Assembly: GCA_013002175.1 (NCBI GenBank)
Contig: JABDKP010000045.1
Location: 1-45,001, forward strand
Length of the DNA: 45,001 nt
Direction: 5' to 3'
From: Ilumatobacter sp.
GTDB lineage: Bacteria; Actinomycetota; Acidimicrobiia; Acidimicrobiales; Ilumatobacteraceae
A program made the position numbers and the translations under genes. Of this stretch, positions 29,506 through 37,051 are shown in pieces. Below the pieces are notes generated by a model. It ran no database searches, was not told the origin of the DNA, and worked only from the letters and a program-made list of their open reading frames with translations. Position 1 is the first letter of the stretch; every line of letters begins with the position of its first letter.

Positions 29506-32280
29506 TCAGCCCGAGTTGCGGATCCCGGTCGCAATCGCGTTGATCGTCAGCTGGATTCCACGCTGGACCAGCTCGTCGTCGTCGCCGTCGCGGTAGCGGC
29601 GCAGCAGATCGACCTGCATCACGTGGAGCGGATCGAGGTACGGGTAACGGTTGCGCAGGCTGCGCGCGAGCAGCGGGTTGTCAGCGAGCGGGTCGAGCGA
29701 GCCGGTGATCCGGGCGTGCCATGACCGGGTGAGCGAGTGCTCGGCCTCGATCGTGCCGAAGATCTCGTCGCGCAGGTCGTCGTCCTGGACGAGCACCTCG
29801 GCGTACCGGCGCCCGATGTCGATGTCGGCCTTGGCGAGGACCATCCCCATGTTGTTGATGATCGTCGTGAAGAACGGCCACCGTGCGTACATCTCCGCAA
29901 GGCGGGACGCCGCCGCCTCGTCGGCCCCGGCGAAGTGTTCGAACGCGGACCCCGCGCCGTACCACGCCGGGATCATCAGCCGGCACTGCGTCCAGCCGAA
30001 GACCCAGGGGATCGCGCGCAGATCCTCGATCCGCGGCGACGCGGTGCGCGATGCAGGGCGACTGCCGACATTGAGCGTGGCGATCTCGTTCGTCGGTGTG
30101 ATCGACCGGAAGAACTCGACGAACCGGTCGTGCCCGTAGACGAGCCGGCGATACGTCCCGAACGCGGCATCGGCGAGCGTGCGCATCGCATCGACGTCTT
30201 CCGGCGCGGGCGCGCCGAGCGCGCCGGCATCGAGGCTGGACGTCTCCAGCGTGGCCGCGAGCAGCGTTTCCAGGTTGCGCCGGGCGAGCGCGGGATGGCT
30301 GTACTTGGCGGCGACCATCTCGCCCTGCTCGGTCAGCCGGATCGCCCGATCGACCGAACCCGGCGGTTGCGCCAGGATCGCCTGATACGCCGGGCCACCG
30401 CCCCGGCCGACGGTGCCGCCCCGGCCGTGGAACAGCCGCAGCCGCACACCGCCCGTCTGCGCCGCGTCCACCAGTGCCGCCTGAGCGGCGAAGAGGTTCC
30501 ACTGCGACGACAGGTAGCCGCCGTCCTTGTTCGAGTCGGAGTACCCGATCATCACCTCCTGGACGTCGCCGCGCGACGTGACCAGCTGCCGGTACACCTG
30601 GTTGCCGAGCATCGCTGTCAATGTGTCCGCGGCGTCGGCGAGGTCCTGGATCGTCTCGAAGAGCGGGACGATGTCCAGCGACGCGGTCGCCGGGTGGTCG
30701 GCGGTCGCCGGGGTGAGGAGCCCGATCTCCTTCAGCAGCACCGCGACCTCGAGCACGTCGCTGACCGACGTGGCCATCGAGATCACGTAGTGCGGCAGGA
30801 CCCGCGGGCCGACCCGATCGATCGCCGCGGCGGCCTCGTCGAGCACGGCGAGCTCGGCCTCGGTGCGCTCGCCGTACGTCGCCCCGGGGTGGCGCAGCGG
30901 CCGCGGTGACCCCAACTCCGTGGTCAGGGTGTCGACCCTGTCGGCTTCGTCGAGCGCGAGGTAGTCGGCGCAGACGCCGGCTTCGGCGAACAGTTCCGCG
31001 ATCACCGCCTCGTGGACGGCGGAGTTCTGGCGCATGTCGAGGCCGCACAGGTGCGCACCGAAGATCGCAGCCGCGCGCCGTGCCGGGCGGATCTCGGCGT
31101 CGGCCAGTTCGGCTGCCCCGTGCGAGCGCAATGACGCATCGACCGTGTCGAGGTCGGTGAGCAACTCGTCGATCGAGGAGTACGCAGGCAACGGCGTCGA
31201 CGGCAGGGGACCGGGCACGTCGTCGTCGTCGGCGACGATGACCTCGGCGGCCAGCGCGTGCAACCGGGCGTGCATGCCCCGCAGCGCCCGTCGATAGGGC
31301 TCGTCGGCGCGGAATGGTGACGTGTCACCCGACGCGTCGGCGAGGGCGAGCAGCGCCGGGGTGGGGGTGATCAGGCGGGCCGACATCGACAGCTCGCGGG
31401 CCAACCGCAGCAGCGTGGTGAGGTGGTGATCGAGCGCCACATGGCTCTGGCGGCCGATCGCCAGCCGCATCACCTCCGCAGTGACGAACGGGTCGCCGTC
31501 GCGGTCGCCGCCGATCCAGGAACCCATGCTGATCGCCCGCGCCGTATCGGGTTGTTCGGCACCGAATCGCTGCTCGGCGATCGCCTCGAGGTCGCGGGAC
31601 AGCGCCGGGATCGTCTCGAACAGGCTGGCCGGGTAGTACCGCAGCGCCTCGTTGATCTCGTCACGAACGCGGAGCTTCGACAGGCGCAGGATCGCGGTCT
31701 GCCAGAGCGTGAGGATCCGCAGGCGGAGTTCGTCGTCGATGTCCGCGACGCCAGGGTCGTCAGCGTCGAGGCGCGAGCGGTCGGTGAGCAGCGCGGCCAC
31801 GTGGCGCAGCACGTCGAGGATCGTCTGCCGCCGGACCTCGGTGGGATGGGCGGTGATCACCGGGCTGACCGCGACATCGGAGATCACGCCGGCGATGCGC
31901 TGCTTCGACACGCCCGCCGCTTCCAGTCGCTCGAACGTTGCCGACAGGCTTCCGGGCTGCGGCGGCGAACCCGCGGCGCGGTGGTGTCGCCGGCGGCGCT
32001 CGAGGTGCACGTCCTCGGCGGTGTTCGCCAGCAGCGACAACCAGTCGAACGCCCTGATGACGTGCAGCTGCGACGTGATCGGTTGGTCGGCCAGTTCGCG
32101 TCGGAGTGCGTCGACCGAGCTGACGCCGTTGCGCCGGGCGTGCACGGCGCAGCGGCGGACCGATTCGACCAGCGCCAGTGTCTCGCCGCCGGCCTGGTCC
32201 TCGATCACCTCGCCGAGCAGACGACCGAGCAGCCTGATGTCGGCGCTGAGCTCGTCGGAGCGGTTCGTCGATGTCGTCAC
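29506..32280 (-). CDS. ppc: Phosphoenolpyruvate carboxylase
   Basis: Carboxylates PEP with bicarbonate to oxaloacetate, replenishing the TCA cycle. 924 residues from the preferred GTG at 32280. Catalytic motifs are all present: TAHPTE with the essential His (143-148), GYSDSNKDGG (about 579-588), HGRGGTVGRGGGP (618-630), and the conserved C-terminal end IATGIRNSG (usually RNTG). An in-frame ATG at 32340 would add 20 residues running into the divergent glgA start, so I favour the GTG. Adjacent to glgA/glgC. Confidence 0.95.
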   Translation of the reverse strand: MTTSTNRSDELSADIRLLGRLLGEVIEDQAGGETLALVESVRRCAVHARRNGVSSVDALRRELADQPITSQLHVIRAFDWLSLLANTAEDVHLERRRRHHRAAGSPPQPGSLSATFERLEAAGVSKQRIAGVISDVAVSPVITAHPTEVRRQTILDVLRHVAALLTDRSRLDADDPGVADIDDELRLRILTLWQTAILRLSKLRVRDEINEALRYYPASLFETIPALSRDLEAIAEQRFGAEQPDTARAISMGSWIGGDRDGDPFVTAEVMRLAIGRQSHVALDHHLTTLLRLARELSMSARLITPTPALLALADASGDTSPFRADEPYRRALRGMHARLHALAAEVIVADDDDVPGPLPSTPLPAYSSIDELLTDLDTVDASLRSHGAAELADAEIRPARRAAAIFGAHLCGLDMRQNSAVHEAVIAELFAEAGVCADYLALDEADRVDTLTTELGSPRPLRHPGATYGERTEAELAVLDEAAAAIDRVGPRVLPHYVISMATSVSDVLEVAVLLKEIGLLTPATADHPATASLDIVPLFETIQDLADAADTLTAMLGNQVYRQLVTSRGDVQEVMIGYSDSNKDGGYLSSQWNLFAAQAALVDAAQTGGVRLRLFHGRGGTVGRGGGPAYQAILAQPPGSVDRAIRLTEQGEMVAAKYSHPALARRNLETLLAATLETSSLDAGALGAPAPEDVDAMRTLADAAFGTYRRLVYGHDRFVEFFRSITPTNEIATLNVGSRPASRTASPRIEDLRAIPWVFGWTQCRLMIPAWYGAGSAFEHFAGADEAAASRLAEMYARWPFFTTIINNMGMVLAKADIDIGRRYAEVLVQDDDLRDEIFGTIEAEHSLTRSWHARITGSLDPLADNPLLARSLRNRYPYLDPLHVMQVDLLRRYRDGDDDELVQRGIQLTINAIATGIRNSG

Positions 32281-32320
32281 CTCGCCAGTCAACCACCGAT
32301 CGGTGCGGCAGACTGACGCG

Positions 32321-33691
32321 ATGCGCGTCCTCTTCGCCACTGCCGAGCTGTCACCGGTCGCCGCGGTCGGCGGGCTCGCGGCCGCCGCCGCCGGGCTCGC
32401 CGCCGAGCTGCGGCACGGCGGCGTGGACCTCGATCTGGTGATGCCGGACTACGGCGAGATCCCGCTCGTCGACGAGACGACGATCGACCTTCCCGTGCCC
32501 GGTTGGGTCGGCGCAGCGTCGGTGCGGTCGGGCGTGCACCCCGACGTCGGGCCGCTCCGGCTGATCGGCGTGCCCGGGATGGCGCGACCGCACCCCTACC
32601 TCCAGCCCGACGGCGAGGGCTGGCCGGACAACAGCGCCCGCTTCTTCCGGTTCGGCCGGGCGCTCGCCGCACTCGTCGAGCACGACCGCCCCGATGTGCT
32701 GCACCTCAACGATTGGCACACCGGGTCCGCGCTCGCTGCGCTGACCGATCCGCCCCCGACGGTCGTGTCGATCCACAACCTCGCCTACCAGGGCGTCGCC
32801 GGGCCCGAGTGGCTCGACGTGATCGGCCCGCGGGCGGGGCACTACGAGTGGTGGGGCGACACCAACCCGCTGTCCGGTGCACTCGCGCTCGCCGATCGCA
32901 TCGTCGCGGTGTCGCCGCACTACGCCGAAGAGATCAAGACGCCGCAGGGCGGGTTCGGGCTCGACGGTCCGCTCCGGAACCGATTCGGTGCCCTCGTCGG
33001 GATCCTCAACGGAATCGACACCGACATCTGGAACCCGGCAACCGACCGCCATCTCGCCGAGCGGTTCGATGCCACGACGCTCGACAAGCGGCCCGCGAAC
33101 CGCACCGCGCTGCTCGACCGCCTCGGGCTGCCCGATGACTCGACACCGCTCGCGACCGTCGTGACACGTCTCACGCACCAGAAGGGCATCGACCTGCTCG
33201 CCCCGATCATCCCGCTGCTCGCCGAGATCCCACTGCGGATGGCGATCCTCGGTTCGGGCGACGCCGTGCTCGCTGCGGAACTGCGCAGCCTCGCGGCGGC
33301 CCACCCCGAACACTTCGCGTTCGTGGAGGCGTACGACGAGGCGCTGTCGCACATGATGTTCGCCGGCGCCGATCTGTTCCTGATGCCGTCGCGGTTCGAG
33401 CCGTGCGGTCTCACGCAGATGCAGGCGATGCGGTACGGCGCGATCCCCGTCGTCACCGCGGTCGGCGGACTGGTCGACACCGTGCCGGACGCAGACGCGC
33501 ACAAGGACGGGCTCGGCTTCGTGGCCGCACGGCCGGATTCCACCGCACTGATCGCCGCGATCTTCCGGGCGGTGCGGCGAGCCAAGGACGGTCGCCGCCG
33601 GGCGGCTCTCCAGAAGCGGATGATGGCGGTCGACTGGTCGTGGAAGCGGCCGGCCGAGCACTACGTCGAGCTGTACCGCGATCTCGTCTGA
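32321..33691 (+). CDS. glgA: GT5-type glycogen synthase with altered nucleotide-sugar loop
   Basis: 456 residues, GT-B fold. Most GT5 landmarks are present: LHLNDWHTG, IHNLAYQG, TRLTHQKGIDLL (the Arg and Lys that bind phosphates) and RFEPCGLTQMQAM (E-x7-E region). However, the N-terminal KxGGLxD loop reads AVGGLAA: Lys15 and Asp21 of the E. coli enzyme are both Ala here. It should still be a glucosyltransferase, but donor preference may differ. The ATG at 32321 has CAGACT 6 nt upstream and no Shine-Dalgarno. glgC follows 34 nt downstream on the same strand. Confidence 0.88.
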   Translation: MRVLFATAELSPVAAVGGLAAAAAGLAAELRHGGVDLDLVMPDYGEIPLVDETTIDLPVPGWVGAASVRSGVHPDVGPLRLIGVPGMARPHPYLQPDGEGWPDNSARFFRFGRALAALVEHDRPDVLHLNDWHTGSALAALTDPPPTVVSIHNLAYQGVAGPEWLDVIGPRAGHYEWWGDTNPLSGALALADRIVAVSPHYAEEIKTPQGGFGLDGPLRNRFGALVGILNGIDTDIWNPATDRHLAERFDATTLDKRPANRTALLDRLGLPDDSTPLATVVTRLTHQKGIDLLAPIIPLLAEIPLRMAILGSGDAVLAAELRSLAAAHPEHFAFVEAYDEALSHMMFAGADLFLMPSRFEPCGLTQMQAMRYGAIPVVTAVGGLVDTVPDADAHKDGLGFVAARPDSTALIAAIFRAVRRAKDGRRRAALQKRMMAVDWSWKRPAEHYVELYRDLV

Positions 33692-33711
33692 ACCCGACCG
33701 CGATCGCGCGG

Positions 33712-33717
33712 TACGTT
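33712..33717 (+). promoter_or_regulatory. -10-like TACGTT upstream of glgC
   Basis: TACGTT followed by 8 nt and the glgC ATG at 33726. A CTGAAC 18 nt upstream could serve as a weak -35. It supports the ATG over an in-frame TTG at 33717 and suggests glgC has its own leaderless transcript. Confidence 0.45.
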
Positions 33718-33725
33718 TGGCGACG

Positions 33726-34955
33726 ATGGCTACTGAACCGACCGTGCTCGTGATCGTCCTGGCCGGAGGCGAGGGCAAGCGTCTCCAACCGCTGACGAAC
33801 GACAGGGCCAAGCCGGCCGTGCCGTTCGCCGGGACGTATCGGATGATCGACTTCGCGTTGTCCAACTTCGCCAACGCGGGTTACCTCAAGATCGTCGTGC
33901 TCACGCAGTACAAGAGCAGCAGCCTCGACCGCCACATCAGCCAGACGTGGCAGCTGTCGCCCCTGCTCGACGACTACGTGACGCCGGTACCGGCCCAGAT
34001 GCGCCGCGGCCCGCACTGGTTCCAGGGGTCCGCCGACGCGATCTACCAGAACCTCAACCTGATCCAGGACGAGGACCCGGACATCATCTGCGTGTTCGGT
34101 GCCGACCACATCTACCGGATGGACCCGCGGCAGATGGTCGAGGAGCATCTGCAGTCGGGCGCGGGTGTCACGGTCGCGGCGATCCCCGTCCCGAAACACG
34201 AGGCGACGCAGTTCGGCGTGATCGAGAGCGACGCCGAGGGCAAGATCGTCGCGTTCCACGAGAAGTCGGAAACGCCGCCGACGATGCCCGGCAACGACGA
34301 GATGTGTCTCGCCAGCATGGGCAACTACGTCTTCGACCGCCAGACGCTGATCGACATCGTCACGCCCGGGTCCGACGACACGATGAACGATCTCGGCGGC
34401 GACGTCATCCCGGCGTTGACGTCATCGGGCGTCGCTCGCGTGTACGACTTCTCGACGAACGACGTGCCGGGCCTGGAGGAACGCGAGCGCGGGTACTGGC
34501 GCGATGTGGGGACGCTCGACGCCTTTTTCGACGCGAACATGGACCTCATCGCGCCCGTGCCGGTGTTCAGTCTGTACAACGACCGGTGGCCGGTGATCAC
34601 CACCCGCAAGGCGCTGCCGCCGGCGAAAGTGTCGCGCGGCCCAGGCGGGCAGCCCCCGTTCGTCGACGGCAGCCTGTTGTGTCAGGGGTCGATCATCTCC
34701 GGGTCGCACCTGGAGCAGTCGATCATCGGCCCGAGCGCGCGCGTCGGCGACGGCGCCAAGGTGACCGAATCGATCATCTTCCCGGGCGTCACGATCGGGT
34801 CGGGTGCCGAGCTGCACCGGTGCATCGTCGACAAGAACGTGGTCGTTCCCGACGGGATGCGGATCGGCTTCGACGCCGAGCTCGACGGCTCGATGTTCAC
34901 GCTCAGCGACAATGGCGTCGTCGTGATCGAGAAGGGCCGCGACCTCTCACGCTGA
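33726..34955 (+). CDS. glgC: Glucose-1-phosphate adenylyltransferase (ADP-glucose pyrophosphorylase)
   Basis: Makes ADP-glucose from ATP and glucose-1-phosphate, the committed step of glycogen synthesis. 409 residues: N-terminal nucleotidyltransferase loop VLAGGEGKRLQPLTNDRAKPAVPF (given in part), IDFALSNFANAGY, FGADHIYRMD, and a C-terminal left-handed beta-helix (SIIGPSARVGDGAKVTESII) that normally carries allosteric sites. It forms a storage module with glgA. Its 3' end overlaps the convergent oxidoreductase gene by 9 bp. Confidence 0.96.
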   Translation: MATEPTVLVIVLAGGEGKRLQPLTNDRAKPAVPFAGTYRMIDFALSNFANAGYLKIVVLTQYKSSSLDRHISQTWQLSPLLDDYVTPVPAQMRRGPHWFQGSADAIYQNLNLIQDEDPDIICVFGADHIYRMDPRQMVEEHLQSGAGVTVAAIPVPKHEATQFGVIESDAEGKIVAFHEKSETPPTMPGNDEMCLASMGNYVFDRQTLIDIVTPGSDDTMNDLGGDVIPALTSSGVARVYDFSTNDVPGLEERERGYWRDVGTLDAFFDANMDLIAPVPVFSLYNDRWPVITTRKALPPAKVSRGPGGQPPFVDGSLLCQGSIISGSHLEQSIIGPSARVGDGAKVTESIIFPGVTIGSGAELHRCIVDKNVVVPDGMRIGFDAELDGSMFTLSDNGVVVIEKGRDLSR

Positions 34956-36008
34956 CCCACCCGGCTCCCGCCAGAGCGCCAGCGGTGTCCGATCGCGCGG
35001 GCCGGAGAACGGCAGCGCGACGTCCTGGCCCGATCGTTTTGCCGATGCGGACGCGGCGCACACGATGTCGAGGACCTCGCGTCCGAACGCCATGTTCATG
35101 ACGGGGGTCCGGCGGTGCTCGATGTCGTGCCAGAACGATCGGAGTTGTGCGATCAGCCCGACGTCGGCAAGTTCGCGGAATCGTGCGGGAGTCGACCGGG
35201 CCGGCGCGATCGCGACCGGCTCACCGTTGTGCTCCAGAACCGGTGTCGGATCCATGTCCAACCGCAGCACGGCGTCGGTGCTGGCGAGTTGCAGGTCCCA
35301 GATCCTGTCCGCGCCGGTCCAGCCCACGGCGATTCGAGCTCGGAGGCCGGACGCGAACGACAACTCGACGTCGGCGTGCTCGTCGACATCGTGAGCGTTG
35401 GGCACCAGCCGAGCGGCGACCGCCGTCGGACGGCCCGCATCGGCCACGCGGGCGAGGAGCAGCATCAGCGTCAGGTGATGCACGGCGGGATGGAGCAGCA
35501 CGCCGCCGCCCCACCCTCCCGTCGTGAACGCTCCCCATGTCGGAGCGCCGCGGTACGAGCGTCCGGCCAGCGTCGTGGGTCGGCCGAGATCGGCGGCTCG
35601 TGCGAACATCGCCTGCACCGCCGGGGCGGTGGCGAGGTTCGACGCGAACAGGAGCGGCGGCCCGGATCGGGCCTCGAGCGCGACCAACTCGTCGGCGTCG
35701 TCGAGCGTCTGGCACAGCGGTGTCGAGACGACCGTCGGGATGCCGCGGGCGGTCCACGCCCGGGCCGCGGGCAGGTGGTCGGCCGGCGGCGTGCTGACGA
35801 TCACGAGGTCGACGCCGTCGGACGCGAGCAACGCGTCGTAGCTCATCGCCGGTGCGCCGACGGCGGTCGCGAGGGTCTCCGCCGTCGCGAGGCGGCGCGA
35901 CGCGACACCGGCGATCTTCCAACCCAGCGCCTGACACGATGCAGCATGTGCGCCCGCCATCACCCCGGCTCCCCAGAGGCCGACGCGTGGTCGGCCCGCA
36001 GCCGTCAT
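34947..36008 (-). CDS. Gfo/Idh/MocA-family oxidoreductase
   Basis: 353 residues. The N-terminal Rossmann domain (VGLWGAGVMAGAHAASCQAL, then IVSTPPADHLPAARAW) is followed by the alpha/beta C-terminal domain (GGGVLLHPAVHHL, helical VDEHADVELSFASGL). These enzymes use NAD(P) to oxidise or epimerise sugars, inositols and related compounds. The usual EKP motif after the Rossmann domain is replaced by STPL, so the typical catalytic lysine is missing and the chemistry may differ. Start at the ATG at 36008, 4 nt after the LLM gene stop, so the two form an operon. Confidence 0.88.
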   Translation of the reverse strand: MTAAGRPRVGLWGAGVMAGAHAASCQALGWKIAGVASRRLATAETLATAVGAPAMSYDALLASDGVDLVIVSTPPADHLPAARAWTARGIPTVVSTPLCQTLDDADELVALEARSGPPLLFASNLATAPAVQAMFARAADLGRPTTLAGRSYRGAPTWGAFTTGGWGGGVLLHPAVHHLTLMLLLARVADAGRPTAVAARLVPNAHDVDEHADVELSFASGLRARIAVGWTGADRIWDLQLASTDAVLRLDMDPTPVLEHNGEPVAIAPARSTPARFRELADVGLIAQLRSFWHDIEHRRTPVMNMAFGREVLDIVCAASASAKRSGQDVALPFSGPRDRTPLALWREPGGSA

Positions 36009-36012
36009 CTCG

Positions 36013-36966
36013 TCACTGGCCGGCGAGCTGCGCGACCACCGGTGCGAACACGTCGATCTCGTCGGGGCCGACGATGACATAGCTGAACCCGTACTGCTCG
36101 CGCCGGGCGACGATGTCCTCGGCGATCTTGGCGGTGCTGCCGATCAGCGCGAACGGCGAGTCCTCGATCATCTGCTCCTCGACGCCGATCAGCTGCGCCA
36201 TGCCGGACACCTGCCCGGCCCGGTCGTCGGTGACGCTGACGAAGAACGCCCGGATGTTCATCTCGATGTGATCGAGCCGGCCCGCCGCATCGGCGGCCGC
36301 CGCGACGATCCGGACCTTCTCGGCGATCACCTCACCCGTCATCGTCGCGATCGCCTCGGGGCCGATCACACCTGCGTGCAGCGAGCCGTTGACGCCGACG
36401 ATGTCCGCCTGCCGGGCGGCGATCGTGAGCACCCGTTTGCCGCCACCACCGATGATGATCGGCGGGCGGGGCGCCTGGACCGGCTTCGGAAGGCCGTCGT
36501 AGTCGGTGATCGTGTAGTGCTCGCCCTGGAACGAGAAGGGGTCGGGCCCCATCGCGCCCTTGATCACGGCGAGGCCCTCCACGAAGCGATCGATCCGCAC
36601 GCCGGGCCGGTCGTACTGGATGCCGGCCTGCTCGTAGTCCGACATCATCCAGCCGGCGCCGAGCCCGATCTCGACGCGCCCATCCGACAGCACGTCCATC
36701 GTCGCCAACTCCTTGGCGAGCACGACCGGGTGCTTGTAGTCGTTGTCGAACACGAGCGCGCTGGCGCGCAGCGACGTCGTGCTGTCGAGGATCGTCTGCA
36801 ACGCCGGCACGGGGGCGAGTTGGTCGCCGAAGTGATCGGGCATCGTCGCCACCGCATAGCCGAGTGACTCGACACGGCGCGCCTGCTCGACCCAGCTGGT
36901 GCGGTCGGGTGAGTTCGACAGTTGGACGCCGAACCGGAATGGCTTGTGGGGAAACAGTGCAGTCAC
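36013..36966 (-). CDS. LLM-class F420-dependent oxidoreductase
   Basis: 317 residues, luciferase-like TIM barrel of the group named for MSMEG_2516. Recognisable: FRFGVQLSNSPDRTSWVEQAR, ATMPDHFGDQLAPVPALQ, VFDNDYKHPVVLAKELATMD, GRVEIGLGAGW and PIIIGGGGKRVL. The cofactor is expected to be F420, common in Actinobacteria; the substrate is unknown. It starts at a GTG (36966) with TACGTT 7 nt upstream, again leaderless in style. Downstream is the Gfo/Idh/MocA gene. Confidence 0.92.
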   Translation of the reverse strand: MTALFPHKPFRFGVQLSNSPDRTSWVEQARRVESLGYAVATMPDHFGDQLAPVPALQTILDSTTSLRASALVFDNDYKHPVVLAKELATMDVLSDGRVEIGLGAGWMMSDYEQAGIQYDRPGVRIDRFVEGLAVIKGAMGPDPFSFQGEHYTITDYDGLPKPVQAPRPPIIIGGGGKRVLTIAARQADIVGVNGSLHAGVIGPEAIATMTGEVIAEKVRIVAAAADAAGRLDHIEMNIRAFFVSVTDDRAGQVSGMAQLIGVEEQMIEDSPFALIGSTAKIAEDIVARREQYGFSYVIVGPDEIDVFAPVVAQLAGQ

Positions 36967-36973
36967 GTCTCAG

Positions 36974-36979
36974 AACGTA
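36974..36979 (-). promoter_or_regulatory. -10-like TACGTT upstream of the LLM oxidoreductase
   Basis: TACGTT on the minus strand, 7 nt before the GTG at 36966, same hexamer as before glgC. Confidence 0.4.
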
Positions 36980-37051
36980 CCGCGCCGGCCGTGCCGCATC
37001 GCAGGTGGTGACGTCGGCGGCGGGGGCGCGGCTTGTATCGTTGGCGCCACT

